Shown piece by piece: positions 33,859 through 43,115 of a stretch of 64,000 bases of DNA. Every line of letters begins with the position of its first letter. The first letter of the stretch is position 1. A program made the position numbers and the translations under genes. Source of the stretch: Chromatiales bacterium (GTDB lineage Bacteria; Pseudomonadota; Gammaproteobacteria; Steroidobacterales; GCA-2729495); the NCBI GenBank assembly GCA_018699155.1, contig JABIQA010000098.1:1-64000 (forward strand), in the 5' to 3' direction. The notes beneath the pieces are model-generated. The model saw only the letters and a program-made list of their open reading frames with translations. It was not told the DNA's origin and searched no databases.

Positions 33859-34845
33859 CTATTTTTTTTTGCCGAAAAGCAGGGATTCGGGATGCTGTTC
33901 AAGATAATCAGCCAAGACTCTGATTGATCGTGCAGCGCCCGAGACTTCGGTGAGCGCTTCAGATAGCTGCACAGACAATACCGACTGACCATCCACCTGA
34001 CTTTTAGCCGCAGCCAGAAACTGCTCTGCCTGATCGAGCGTATCGGCTAGGCCCTTGGCAGCGGGGACTAAGCTATCGTCCAGATTCTGAATTAATGTTT
34101 GGGCACTATTAATAGCCGCGTTTAGGTCTCTGGTTGTTTCGTTCAGATCCTGAGGCAATGCCTGCATGCCCTCGCTATTCACTATAGTGTTAATGCCTGA
34201 AATCGCACTCCGCAGCTCCTGCGAGTTGGCGAGTTGATCGACGCCGCTAAGAATGCTTGTTAACTTCTGACTTAGAGCTTTAATGTCGATATCGCGCTTG
34301 AGTTCAGACAAGAACATTTCTGCATCTTCGATGGCTTGGGTTATGCCCGAGGTTACGCTAGGAATTTCCGGATACGGGATGGTCTCATTGTAAAATACAG
34401 CTTCGGTATTGGGTTTGAACTCCAGTTCGACACTGAGCTGTCCGGTGACAAAACTCTCGGAGTCTAGTTGCGCGCGCAGACCGTTTCGAATCCAATTATC
34501 TATTGCAATACCGCCATCTTCTTTGGTGTACATACCAACCACCCCCGAGCCTTTTTTGAAGCGAAACTTTTTGGGGTCGATTTGGTATGTGACCGATATG
34601 AGTGTTTGCTGATTGTTAGCTGATGCGAATAGGCTGATATCGGTTACATAGCCTATGCTTACACCGCGAAACATGACATTAGAGCCGACTCGCAGACCCT
34701 TGGCCGAGTTATCAAAGTAGCTAACGAAGGTTGATTTGCTCTTAAACAGCTGACCGCCACCAAATAACATGACTGAAACAGCCAGCAGAATAATGGCGCC
34801 AAGGACAAAGCCGCCAATTAATGCGGGTTTCGCTTTCTTGCTCAT
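33859..34845 (-). CDS. MCE (MlaD-type) lipid-transport protein
   Basis: A 328-residue periplasmic protein with an N-terminal membrane anchor (IGGFVLGAIILLAVSVMLFGG) and one MCE domain at about 38-120 (FVSYFDNSAKGLRVGSNVMFRGVSIGYVTDI). The C-terminal 200 residues are helical, expected to form a hexameric tube or needle as in PqiB-related proteins. It follows the ATPase gene by 43 bases and precedes the PqiC-like lipoprotein. Role: shuttling phospholipid or another lipid between membranes. Confidence 0.9.
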   Translation of the reverse strand: MSKKAKPALIGGFVLGAIILLAVSVMLFGGGQLFKSKSTFVSYFDNSAKGLRVGSNVMFRGVSIGYVTDISLFASANNQQTLISVTYQIDPKKFRFKKGSGVVGMYTKEDGGIAIDNWIRNGLRAQLDSESFVTGQLSVELEFKPNTEAVFYNETIPYPEIPSVTSGITQAIEDAEMFLSELKRDIDIKALSQKLTSILSGVDQLANSQELRSAISGINTIVNSEGMQALPQDLNETTRDLNAAINSAQTLIQNLDDSLVPAAKGLADTLDQAEQFLAAAKSQVDGQSVLSVQLSEALTEVSGAARSIRVLADYLEQHPESLLFGKKK

Positions 34846-34888
34846 GTGGATTCGTTTCCTCTGAGTCTGTGATGTTGCAACGCTATTG

Positions 34889-35686
34889 TCATTTGGACTT
34901 ACCCTTATCGGGCAGTTCGTTCGGCTCGCCCCGTAGCAGGAAGTTTCTCACATCCTGTATCGGTGAGGTATCCCGCAGTTCTAATGGGTTGCCAGTGGTA
35001 AGTTGAGTATGGGTTGCTGCGTCCAGGAAGACCGAGTTATCGCCGATACTGAACATGCTGGCCAATTCATGGGTGACTATAACAATAGTGGTTTTCAAGC
35101 TGTCGCGGAGCTCCAGAATCAAGTCATCCAGTAGCTTTGCGCTGATCGGGTCGAGGCCCGCCGACGGCTCATCGAAAAATAGTATTTCCGGGTCCAGAGC
35201 CATTGCGCGAGCCAGGCCAGCTCGCTTGTTCATGCCGCCGGAGATTTCGCTCGGATAATAGTCATCAAAGCCCGCCAGGCCAACCAGCGATAATTTGTAT
35301 GAGCAGAGTTCCGCAATGTCTTTTTCGCCGAGTTTTGTGTATAGGCTCAGTGGCAGGGCTATATTCTCTGCAAGAGTCATCGAACTCCACAGGGCACCAC
35401 TTTGAAACAGAGTGCCAAACTTTCGCTTCATGGCCAGTCGATCATCGTCATCAGAGCTCCAGAAGTCTTCGCCGTCAAAGCTCACGGCCCCTGCACTTGG
35501 TTCTTTTAAACCAATAAGGCATTTAAGCAGCGTGCTTTTGCCGCACCCGCTGCCACCCATAATGATAAAAATATCGCCATGGTTAACGGTGAAGTTAAGA
35601 TTCTGCTGGATGATAAAGTCGCCATAGGCCATCGTCATGTCGCTAACGGTTATATGTGGTTTGGCTGTGTGCTGTTCGTTCATCAT
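34889..35686 (-). CDS. MCE transporter ATP-binding protein (MlaF-like)
   Basis: A 265-residue ATPase. Walker A GGSGCGKST, Q-loop LFQSGALW, signature EISGGMNKRAGLARAM (the MlaF-type SGGM) and Walker B ILFFDEPSAGLDP are present. The start ATG 35686 overlaps the permease stop by 4 bases. An upstream reading that extends inside the permease gene is not supported. The C-terminal tail of about 40 residues includes DTSPIQDVRNFLLRG, seen in MlaF-like proteins. Confidence 0.92.
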   Translation of the reverse strand: MMNEQHTAKPHITVSDMTMAYGDFIIQQNLNFTVNHGDIFIIMGGSGCGKSTLLKCLIGLKEPSAGAVSFDGEDFWSSDDDDRLAMKRKFGTLFQSGALWSSMTLAENIALPLSLYTKLGEKDIAELCSYKLSLVGLAGFDDYYPSEISGGMNKRAGLARAMALDPEILFFDEPSAGLDPISAKLLDDLILELRDSLKTTIVIVTHELASMFSIGDNSVFLDAATHTQLTTGNPLELRDTSPIQDVRNFLLRGEPNELPDKGKSK

Positions 35687-36810
35687 ATTCCGATATTGAT
35701 GTAGATGACTGTGAGCACTGCTGCACTGACTACAATCATCACGATACCCATGACCACCGCATTGGTTGTAGCCTGCCCGACAGCCATGGCGTTGTTGCCG
35801 CAATTCAGACCTTGGAGACAGCCGGCAATGCCAATTAGGCTGCCGTAAACAATGGCTTTGAAGAGACCACCGAACAGCGTGCTTAGGGAGAGAGCCGACT
35901 GGGTTTCCACCAGGTATTGCATGGCGCTGACATCGAGCATGCTCATGCCAACGGCAAGTCCGCCAAGAATGCCGATCAGGCTGCTGTACATGGTGAGTAG
36001 GGGCATCATGATGATTAATGCAATGACCCGGGGCAATGCGAGAAAGTCGATGGGGTTAATGCCCAGCGTCGTCAATGCATCGATTTCTTCATTGACCTTC
36101 ATCGTGCCAATTTGTGCCGCATAGGCTGCGCCGGTGCGGCCGGCCATTATGATGGCAGTCATAATCGGCGCCATCTCACGAACCATTGCTACTGCGACCA
36201 GATCGGCCGTGTAGATGCCAGCCCCGAACGCTTTCAGCTGAAAGATACCCACAAAGGCAAAGATCATGCCGATAAGAAAGCTGATGAGTCCGACAATGGG
36301 GAGAGCCTCGGCGCCGGCCTCTTGTATAACGAGTGCCAAATCTGATTTCCGGTAGTTTGCCTTGCCTCTAATAAGGCGTCCGAAAGATAAAACCAATTCG
36401 CCGATGAACGCGGTGATTTCAACACAGCTACCCCATATATCGAGGGTGGCATTACCGAGTCTGGTTACCAGGGAGTCGTGTCGAGCAGATTTTCGTGCTC
36501 CCTCGCGCTCTTCAACTGTCAGTGCCAAATGCAGCAGACCGCGGGCCCCATCTGGAAGTCCGTCGAGATTTACCGACAGCTGATATTGTTTAGCGTACTG
36601 ATGGATCGTGCAGAGCGAGATAAGCAGAGCGCTGTCCCAGTCATTCAGATTATCTGAGTTAAAGCTGATTGCGGCACCTTCGGTGTCGAACTCTCCGAGC
36701 AGTTCTTCAATCGCGGGGCGTTTAGCGTTAATCACCCAGTCGCCGGAAAAAACCAGCATTGCCTGGCCGGCAGTTGACCTGTCAATAGTGAGAGTCGCGT
36801 TTGCTGTCAT
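35683..36810 (-). CDS. MlaE-family permease with N-terminal STAS domain
   Basis: A 375-residue fusion. Residues 1-105 form a STAS-like domain (MLVFSGDWVINAKRPAIEELL ... DWDSALLISLC), equivalent to a separate MlaB; residues about 115-375 are the MlaE permease with EAGAEALPIVGLISFLIGMIFAF, MAPIMTAIIMAGRTGAAYAAQIGTMKVNEEIDAL and PRVIAL. First gene of the permease-ATPase-MCE-lipoprotein operon. The fusion explains why no separate mlaB is present. The upstream region shared with the DUF47-PiT operon holds candidate palindromes. Confidence 0.92.
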   Translation of the reverse strand: MTANATLTIDRSTAGQAMLVFSGDWVINAKRPAIEELLGEFDTEGAAISFNSDNLNDWDSALLISLCTIHQYAKQYQLSVNLDGLPDGARGLLHLALTVEEREGARKSARHDSLVTRLGNATLDIWGSCVEITAFIGELVLSFGRLIRGKANYRKSDLALVIQEAGAEALPIVGLISFLIGMIFAFVGIFQLKAFGAGIYTADLVAVAMVREMAPIMTAIIMAGRTGAAYAAQIGTMKVNEEIDALTTLGINPIDFLALPRVIALIIMMPLLTMYSSLIGILGGLAVGMSMLDVSAMQYLVETQSALSLSTLFGGLFKAIVYGSLIGIAGCLQGLNCGNNAMAVGQATTNAVVMGIVMIVVSAAVLTVIYINIGI

Positions 36811-36889
36811 AATGCCAAGTATATCGATGTCATCTTGAAACCCATAATTTGGGAACTATTCAGAAATCAAAGTATCACACTGAGGGCTC

Positions 36890-36905
36890 AAATCTGTGCA
36901 GATTT
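36890..36905. promoter_or_regulatory. 16-bp palindrome in the divergent region before the DUF47-PiT operon
   Basis: AAATCTG and CAGATTT form 7-bp arms with a 2-base spacer. A shorter perfect palindrome, CAATTAATTG, lies at 36924-36933. Either could be an operator for the phosphate genes or the MCE operon; neither matches a PHO box well. Confidence 0.35.
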
Positions 36906-37025
36906 TTGAAATCGGACCCCGTCCAATTAATTGATGATTGCAAGACGAAATGGCTTTATTAGCTACTAAGACCATGCCAAAATCCGCACCTTGTACAACT
37001 GAATTAATGATGATGGGAGGAAAAA

Positions 37026-37700
37026 GTGGGAAGCTATATATCCAAGATATTCGGTGCCTCGCCTGTAGCGCCGATTCAGGAACATATGGAGATCTGCTAT
37101 AAGGCCGCCAAGGAGTTGGTGGCATTCTTCGAGTATGTTAACGGTGACGACTGGGAGAAGGTGCTTGAGTCCCGGGAGAAAATCGTTAGGTTGGAGAATG
37201 AGGCTGACGATGCGAAGAAACAGATTCGCATGCAGCTTTCTCAGGCGCTATTTATGCCCGTAGCCCGCGCTGATCTGCTCGATCTAGTATTGGTTCAGGA
37301 TAAAATACCGAACCTTGCGCGTGATGTCTCAGGTTTGGTGGTTGGTCGAAAGCTGGCTATTCCGGACGTGCTTCAAGAGTCGTTCCTCGAGTTCGTCTCG
37401 CGCAACGTTGATGCCGCTAAGGGCGCACGAAAAACAATCTGGGAGCTTGATGAGTTATATGAAACCGGGTTTCGCGGTACTGAGGTCGACTTGGTTAGGG
37501 GGCTCATTAGTGAGCTTGATCAAATCGAAAATGAAACTGATGCCCTTCAGGCGAAGTTACGCCGAATTCTTTTCGGTATAGAGAAAGACCTATCCCCGAT
37601 TGATGTGATGTTTCTTTATAAGGTTATCGAATCGATTGGCGACATTGGTGATATGGCAGAGCGTATCGGCCGACGCCTAGAACTTTTGATGAATCACTGA
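37026..37700 (+). CDS. DUF47 family PhoU-like protein
   Basis: A 224-residue all-helical protein of the TIGR00153/DUF47 (PhoU-like) family, which accompanies PiT permeases and is thought to regulate them. Family signs: an N-terminal helix after SYISKIFGASP, the acidic motif ENEADDAKKQIR near 55, and SIGDIGDMAERIGRRLELL at the end. The start is GTG 37026 after GGGAGG. PiT starts 9 bases after the stop, so the pair is coupled. Confidence 0.92.
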   Translation: MGSYISKIFGASPVAPIQEHMEICYKAAKELVAFFEYVNGDDWEKVLESREKIVRLENEADDAKKQIRMQLSQALFMPVARADLLDLVLVQDKIPNLARDVSGLVVGRKLAIPDVLQESFLEFVSRNVDAAKGARKTIWELDELYETGFRGTEVDLVRGLISELDQIENETDALQAKLRRILFGIEKDLSPIDVMFLYKVIESIGDIGDMAERIGRRLELLMNH

Positions 37701-37709
37701 GTAATCTTC

Positions 37710-38960
37710 ATGGAACATGCAACAATTTATTTAATATTGGCGGGTGTCTTCGGGCTCTTTATGGCTTGGGGTATTGGTGCTAATGACGTAGCCAATGCGA
37801 TGGCTACGTCGATTGGTGCGAAAGCGCTTACTATTAAACAGGCAATCATTATCGCCGCAATTTTCGAATTTGCGGGTGCCGTTCTAGCAGGTGGCGAGGT
37901 GACCTCGACTATCCGCAAAGGCATGGTTGACCCAAACGCTTTTATTGGCGAGCCCGAGCTTTTAGTTTACGGCATGTTGGCGGCATTGCTTGCTGCAGGT
38001 ACCTGGCTGTTTATTGCATCCCGCAAGGGGTGGCCGGTATCGACAACGCATTCTATTGTTGGCGCCATAGTTGGCTTCGCTGCCGTAGGGCTGGGTGTTG
38101 ATGCCGTGAAGTGGGATAAGGTGGGAGCGATTGTTGCTAGCTGGATAATCTCTCCGCTCACCGCAGGTATCTTTGCATTTCTTATTTTTACTTCGATTCA
38201 GAAGCTTATTCTGGAGCAGAAAGACCCGTTTGCGCGCGCTCAGAAGTACGCGCCGATCTATATATTCTTTACGGTCTTCCTAATCTGTCTGGTGACCTTG
38301 TTTAAGGGATTGAAGCATGTGGGGTTCGAGCTCACCACGTTTCAGGCTTACTTGGGTTCTGCGGCTTTAGGCGTCATTATTGCCGGTATTGGCCGGTTCT
38401 TTGTTCAGCGTATTACCATTGATAAAAAAGCCGAGAAGAAGTTCCACTATGCGACTGTGGAAAAGGTTTTTGCGGTATTGATGGTGATTACGGCAAGTGC
38501 AATGGCATTTGCCCATGGCTCTAATGATGTTGCCAATGCCATTGGCCCCGTCGCTGCTATTGTTAGCGTGGCTCAGAGTGGGCAGGTATTGCAGAGTGCA
38601 CCGCTGCCGATCTGGATTCTGATGTTGGGCGGTATTGGCATTGTGATCGGCCTTGCAACCTATGGTCGAAGGGTTATTGCGACTGTTGGCAGTCACATTA
38701 CAGCACTCACGCCGAGTCGTGGTTTTTCTGCTGAGCTGGCCGCAGCATTTACCATTGTGGTTGCTTCAGGTACCGGTATGCCGGTATCGACCACTCATGT
38801 TTTGGTTGGTGCTGTTCTGGGCGTGGGTATGGCGCGCGGTATCAGCGCGATTAACTTAGGGGTGGTTGGTCGGATTTTCCTTTCTTGGGTTATTACCGTT
38901 CCAGCGGGCGCGTGTTTATCGATTATATTCTTCTTCATCCTTAAGGCTGTTTTGTCTTAA
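37710..38960 (+). CDS. pit: PiT family inorganic phosphate transporter
   Basis: A 416-residue symporter for phosphate-metal complexes. Both inverted repeats of the family are present: GANDVANAMATSIG near 24 and HGSNDVANAIGPVAAI near 270, and the paired GWPVSTTHSIVGA and GMPVSTTHVLVGAVLG motifs. About ten hydrophobic helices. It follows the DUF47 partner directly and ends at a strong terminator. Low-affinity phosphate import is the usual role of this family. Confidence 0.94.
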   Translation: MEHATIYLILAGVFGLFMAWGIGANDVANAMATSIGAKALTIKQAIIIAAIFEFAGAVLAGGEVTSTIRKGMVDPNAFIGEPELLVYGMLAALLAAGTWLFIASRKGWPVSTTHSIVGAIVGFAAVGLGVDAVKWDKVGAIVASWIISPLTAGIFAFLIFTSIQKLILEQKDPFARAQKYAPIYIFFTVFLICLVTLFKGLKHVGFELTTFQAYLGSAALGVIIAGIGRFFVQRITIDKKAEKKFHYATVEKVFAVLMVITASAMAFAHGSNDVANAIGPVAAIVSVAQSGQVLQSAPLPIWILMLGGIGIVIGLATYGRRVIATVGSHITALTPSRGFSAELAAAFTIVVASGTGMPVSTTHVLVGAVLGVGMARGISAINLGVVGRIFLSWVITVPAGACLSIIFFFILKAVLS

Positions 38961-38993
38961 AGGTTGCCGCCTAAGCAGGTAGGCAGAGCAGAC

Positions 38994-39030
38994 AAAAAAA
39001 GGGGTGAGCATTTCTGCTCACCCCTTTTTT
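38994..39030. terminator. Bidirectional terminator after pit
   Basis: A perfect 10-bp stem GGGGTGAGCA/TGCTCACCCC with a TTTC loop, flanked by seven A and at least six T. It serves both pit and the convergent gene at 39049. Confidence 0.92.
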
Positions 39031-39048
39031 ATTACTTCTGGTTACTGC

Positions 39049-39414
39049 TTAGCTAGCAGGAATCCAGTCGCCGCCCTGGAAGCCACAACCAATTTCCAGA
39101 CCGTCAGCATCGCCACTTAAGTAGTGAACTTTGCTGGCGCCTACGTCACATGTTCCAACCAGTTTGTCAGTAGCGCATGCGCCATCGCTGTGTACCGCAT
39201 TAGCATTGTCGTCGGCGTTGCCCAAACCGGTACAAGATTCAGCGCCTACAGGTTCCTGACAAACATCGAAAGGACCGGCAAACATGTTTTCTTGTATAAA
39301 TGTACATGCGCCTTCGCCAGTAATTTCTGGGCCACCGGTATGCGCACCGGCCATTGCTACGTTGATACTGGCAATTGCCAGAAGTGCTGCACCAAGAATT
39401 CGAATAGATTTCAT
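39049..39414 (-). CDS. Small secreted six-cysteine protein
   Basis: A 121-residue protein with a signal peptide (cleavage after INVAMA) and a mature part of about 99 residues with cysteines at 37, 52, 61, 80, 89 and 110, enough for three disulfides. It is acidic, Gly/Asp-rich and lacks hydrophobic segments. I do not recognise a family. Spacing of the cysteines is irregular and unlike classical toxin knots. The gene is monocistronic between a terminator and a 290-base region before the SDR gene. Confidence 0.65.
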   Translation of the reverse strand: MKSIRILGAALLAIASINVAMAGAHTGGPEITGEGACTFIQENMFAGPFDVCQEPVGAESCTGLGNADDNANAVHSDGACATDKLVGTCDVGASKVHYLSGDADGLEIGCGFQGGDWIPAS

Positions 39415-39702
39415 ATTTAAGTCTCACTCGCTTATGTTGTTGTTAATTTACAAACGGATAATAACAAAGTCAGTTGACCCCGTAAGTGTCCTGATTTAAC
39501 CACATCTGGCGTTGGGCGCAAGGTGGACAGCGATAAACAGTTTTGAATTGGCCAGACGGCACTGGCAATGATGTATCGGCTTGTTAGTCGGGTATCCACC
39601 CTCCGGGTGTTTACCGCACTGTGGCAGTCATTGGTGGCATGGCGAATATGGCGCGCAATAGCGTCTAAACTAATGTGGTTGCGATTGATAAGCGGAGCAT
39701 TT

Positions 39703-40530
39703 ATGAATTTTAGAGCGTGTCTAATTCGAGCTTTGGCCCTATGCTGCGTCGTATTTCTGGCCGCGTGCCAGCATGCCGTAACCCGTCCGGAGCCGGCAAC
39801 TGCGGGATTTGTGGCGGAGCGACCAACGGTGCTAATTACGGGTTCCAACCGCGGTATCGGTCTGGCATTTGCGCAATATTACGCCGGCGCGGGCTGGAAT
39901 GTGATCGCCACCGCACGCGATCCTGTCGGCGCAACAGAGCTGCAAACGCTTGCATCCACTAATTCGCAGGTGGTGATTGAGGCTCTGGATCTTATCGATC
40001 TGGAGCGGATTGAGACATTGGGGGCAGAGTATGCAGATGTGCCAATTGATGTATTGATCAACAATGCCGCAATGCTAGGAAATTTGGAGAAGCAGAGCTT
40101 TGGTTTCTACGATAAAACGCTTTTCGATGAGGTAATGGCAGTCAATGTTTTTGGTCCGATGATGATGATAGAAGCATTTTTGCCCAGCTTGCTGGAAGGC
40201 GAGCAAAAGAAGGTTGTGACAATGTCCAGCGGCCTCGGCTCGCTTACGCTGGTCGGTGGCATGAAGGCGATGGCCTATTACCGTATCAGCAAGGCCGGCA
40301 TGAATATGTCGATGCGGGGCATTCGCGCTGAGTTGCGTTCGCAGGGGATCACTGTAGCGTTACTTGCACCCGGGAGGGTTGGCACACAGCTGCTTGCGGA
40401 CTCCGGTTATGATGGACCATCGTTGACTCCCGCAGAGAGCGCCGCAGCTGTCGCAAAAAATATTGAGGCGCTTACCTTGAAAGACCGGGGTAAGCCCATC
40501 AACTTTAACGGCAAGATACTGCCCTGGTAG
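39703..40530 (+). CDS. Short-chain dehydrogenase/reductase with lipoprotein-like signal
   Basis: A 275-residue SDR. The dehydrogenase core is complete: NAD(P) motif TGSNRGIG near 48, NNAAML, catalytic Ser in MSSGLGSL and the YRISK active site (Tyr-x-x-x-Lys). What is odd is the first 22 residues, a hydrophobic signal ending VVFLAACQHA, a textbook lipobox. ATG 39703 has GGAG upstream, so the signal belongs to the protein. SDRs need NAD(P)H, which is not available in the periplasm, so either the protein is retained at the membrane facing inward or the cofactor is unusual. Substrate unknown. Confidence 0.84.
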   Translation: MNFRACLIRALALCCVVFLAACQHAVTRPEPATAGFVAERPTVLITGSNRGIGLAFAQYYAGAGWNVIATARDPVGATELQTLASTNSQVVIEALDLIDLERIETLGAEYADVPIDVLINNAAMLGNLEKQSFGFYDKTLFDEVMAVNVFGPMMMIEAFLPSLLEGEQKKVVTMSSGLGSLTLVGGMKAMAYYRISKAGMNMSMRGIRAELRSQGITVALLAPGRVGTQLLADSGYDGPSLTPAESAAAVAKNIEALTLKDRGKPINFNGKILPW

Positions 40531-40561
40531 TAACGCGTAACCGACGTCGGGTTAAGTTCAC

Positions 40562-40930
40562 TCAGCCTTCGAGTGATCGATAGTTTCTGCGTTCAAAACG
40601 AGGGGTGCAGATACAGTGAAATATAAGGTCTACGCTGCCAGGATTGTGTATCCGTTGTTTTTTGCCCGCAGGAATTAGCAGGTGATCGCCGGCAATTAAA
40701 CTGAGCGCTGGCGCATCGCCGACTTCAGCAATGCCGGCACCGCTGATAATAATGTAGCGCTCGATTGTTGCTTCTACTGTATGCCACGCCGTTGTGACTC
40801 CGGGTTCGACTCTTGCGCGTGCCAGCGAGACTCCCGGGTCTGCAGCAGTGTTATGCAGTTCTAAAATATGGCAGCGCTCGTCGGTGAAATATTCCCGCGG
40901 GTCCGTGCTGTTGTTTTGGGGTTTAGTCAT
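40562..40930 (-). CDS. Cupin domain protein
   Basis: A 122-residue single-domain cupin. Motif 1 elements are visible in GVTTAWHTVEATIERYIIISGAGIAEV and motif 2 in GDHLLIPAGKKQRIHNPG; one metal-ligand His of motif 1 and one of motif 2 are present. It lies 16 bases downstream of the DUF255 gene on the same strand. Small cupins of this type often have isomerase, dioxygenase or binding roles; none can be assigned. Confidence 0.82.
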   Translation of the reverse strand: MTKPQNNSTDPREYFTDERCHILELHNTAADPGVSLARARVEPGVTTAWHTVEATIERYIIISGAGIAEVGDAPALSLIAGDHLLIPAGKKQRIHNPGSVDLIFHCICTPRFERRNYRSLEG

Positions 40931-40946
40931 GGCAGGTTGCTTCGAG

Positions 40947-42992
40947 TCAGTTGCCGGAGATAGCCATAGCGAGCTCTTGCAGTGAGTTTACCGGTTCGCT
41001 GCATTGAGATCCGCGGCAAATGTAAGCCACGGTTTGCTCATGAGCAGGTTTCGCAGACAATGATTCTGGCAGTGATGCGGTGCTAGGAATCGCAAAGCAG
41101 AGCCTGCCCGGGCTGTACACCTGCTGAATGGAGTGGCACCAGTCTTCTGCTTCATCACCTCGAATAACAATGACCTCAGAAGGATTAAGGTGTTCGTCTA
41201 ATGCGGTAATCAACGTCGCGTGGCCATGCGGGAACTCCTGCATGGATGCCCAGCCGGCCAGCAGTATTCTTTCTGCGGCGTGCAGATACTGTGGCTCTGC
41301 TAACAGGTGACCGAGCCGGTTTAACGCGAGTGCTGCAACACCATTGCCCGATGGCATTGAGTCATCACTGAACGATTTGGGTCGGTATAGCAGTTTTTCA
41401 TGATCGTTCGCAGTATAGAAAAGCCCACCATTTTTAGTATCTTCAAATCGTTCGAGCAATTCATTGGCGAGCCAGATGGCGAGTTTTAAATGCTCGTCAT
41501 CCCAGCGGCGCTGCAAGAGTTCGAGCACTGCATACAGCAGAAATGCGTAGTCATCCAGATAAGCATTAAAGCTGACCTTCCCATTGATGTGGCAGGCATG
41601 CAATTGGTTATTCACAATCAGTTGCTGGCGAATGAAGTCGACTGTGTTGGCGGCAGCCGCGGCAAGTTCGGGTCGATCTAAGGCGCCACTGGCAATTGCC
41701 AGCCCTCGTATCATCAGAGCGTTCCACGAAGTGAGGATTTTTTTGTCGCACCCCGGGAGCACGCGCTGATTGCGGGTCTGGAGCATTTTTTGTTGAGCAC
41801 TATCGAGCAGGTTTTGTAATTTCGATTTTGTGAAGCCCGCATGCTCCATAAGTTCATCGAGTGATAAACGGTTGGTCAGATGCCAGCGACCCTCAAAATT
41901 TGCCGGTTTGCGTAATCCATACAGATGCTCAACAGCGGTGTACTCATGAGAGTCGAGTAGAGCGGCAAGTTCATCCGGAGTCCACAAATAGAAATGCCCT
42001 TCGCCACCATCGGAATCGGCATCGAGGCTCGCATAGAAGCCGCCTTCGGGTGCTCTCATTTCTCTTAACGCCCAATCAGCAGTTGCTCCGGCAACACGAC
42101 GGAAGGCATCATCACCACTGGCTTGCCAAAGCTGAGCTGTAAGCGCCAACATCGGGCCGTTGTCATAGAGCATTTTTTCAAAGTGAGGAATTTGCCATTG
42201 TTGATCGACGCTGTAGCGATAGAAGCCGCCGCCCGCCTGATCGAACACCCCGCCATTTTGCATGCGGCTGAGCGTCAATGCCGTCATAAAGAGTGCATCG
42301 ACGTCGGGTTCGCTGCTATGCGCGCTCGCACGCCAGTGTCTGAGTAGGCGCTCCAGATTTGTCGGGTGCGGAAACTTAGGCGCGTTGCCGAAACCGCCCC
42401 AATCTTTGTCGAAGTTGGCTGCCAGTTGCTCACGAATGCCATTTATTGGTGCGTCGCTCAACCCTGTGCCGGTCTCCGGGGCCTGCGGCTGAATGCTCTT
42501 CAGCGCATTAACCAGCGCACCGCCTTGTTGCTTAAGTTCGTCCTGATGCGTTTCGTAGTGCTGCGCTAATTTCATGAGCAGGTCGGTGAATGCCGGCATC
42601 CCATGTTGAGCCTCTTTGGGAAAGTAGGTGCCGGCAAAGAAGGGCAGATGCTCACCCGGAGTCATAATCATTGTCAGAGGCCAGCCGCCACCACGCTGGG
42701 TGAGCAGTTGATGCGCAGTTTGATAGATTTTGTCGAGGTCCGGGCGTTCTTCACGATCAAGCTTAATATTAATAAACAGGCGATTCATTACTTCCGCGGT
42801 AGCCGGGTCTTCAAATGACTCGTGAGCCATTACATGACACCAGTGACAGGCTGAGTAACCGATAGACAGGAGTATTGGTTTGTTTTCCTTAGTAGCCAGT
42901 TCCAGTGCTGCTTGGCCCCATGGGTGCCAATCTACCGGATTGTCTTTATGTTGCAGCAGATAGGGGCTGGCTTCTTTGGCGAGGTGATTCAT
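40947..42992 (-). CDS. Thioredoxin-domain protein of the DUF255/YyaL family
   Basis: A 681-residue cytoplasmic protein. The N-terminal thioredoxin-like domain (DUF255) carries [17 protein letters not shown] with a CxxC, followed by [13 protein letters not shown] and [11 protein letters not shown]; the rest is an (alpha/alpha)6-barrel-like region with [26 protein letters not shown] and [22 protein letters not shown]. These match the YyaL/spermatogenesis-associated protein 20 family. No enzymatic function is firmly known. Divergent from lgt. Confidence 0.92.
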   Translation of the reverse strand: MNHLAKEASPYLLQHKDNPVDWHPWGQAALELATKENKPILLSIGYSACHWCHVMAHESFEDPATAEVMNRLFINIKLDREERPDLDKIYQTAHQLLTQRGGGWPLTMIMTPGEHLPFFAGTYFPKEAQHGMPAFTDLLMKLAQHYETHQDELKQQGGALVNALKSIQPQAPETGTGLSDAPINGIREQLAANFDKDWGGFGNAPKFPHPTNLERLLRHWRASAHSSEPDVDALFMTALTLSRMQNGGVFDQAGGGFYRYSVDQQWQIPHFEKMLYDNGPMLALTAQLWQASGDDAFRRVAGATADWALREMRAPEGGFYASLDADSDGGEGHFYLWTPDELAALLDSHEYTAVEHLYGLRKPANFEGRWHLTNRLSLDELMEHAGFTKSKLQNLLDSAQQKMLQTRNQRVLPGCDKKILTSWNALMIRGLAIASGALDRPELAAAAANTVDFIRQQLIVNNQLHACHINGKVSFNAYLDDYAFLLYAVLELLQRRWDDEHLKLAIWLANELLERFEDTKNGGLFYTANDHEKLLYRPKSFSDDSMPSGNGVAALALNRLGHLLAEPQYLHAAERILLAGWASMQEFPHGHATLITALDEHLNPSEVIVIRGDEAEDWCHSIQQVYSPGRLCFAIPSTASLPESLSAKPAHEQTVAYICRGSQCSEPVNSLQELAMAISGN

Positions 42993-43115
42993 GATGGCAG
43001 TTCGTGCGTTATGGCTTGATCCGGGTATTCATACCGGTTTTGGAAGTTGCAACTATAACCCGTAAGATAATTAGACGGGCAGCAATCACCACCGTGGTTG
43101 TTGTAGAATCCGACG

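Noticed and set aside
36804-36833. PHO-box-like CTGTCAT and ATGTCAT upstream of DUF47-PiT
   Set aside because: The two heptamers are 23 bases apart instead of 11, the middle repeat is missing, the first lies in the mlaE start region and both are about 200 bases from the gene.
40540-40556. Imperfect inverted repeat after the SDR gene as a terminator
   Set aside because: Only a four- to five-base stem with a long loop and no T-run on either strand.
41131-41147. TGGCACC-like string as a sigma-54 promoter
   Set aside because: It lies inside the DUF255 coding sequence, on the wrong strand for the gene and with no downstream target.
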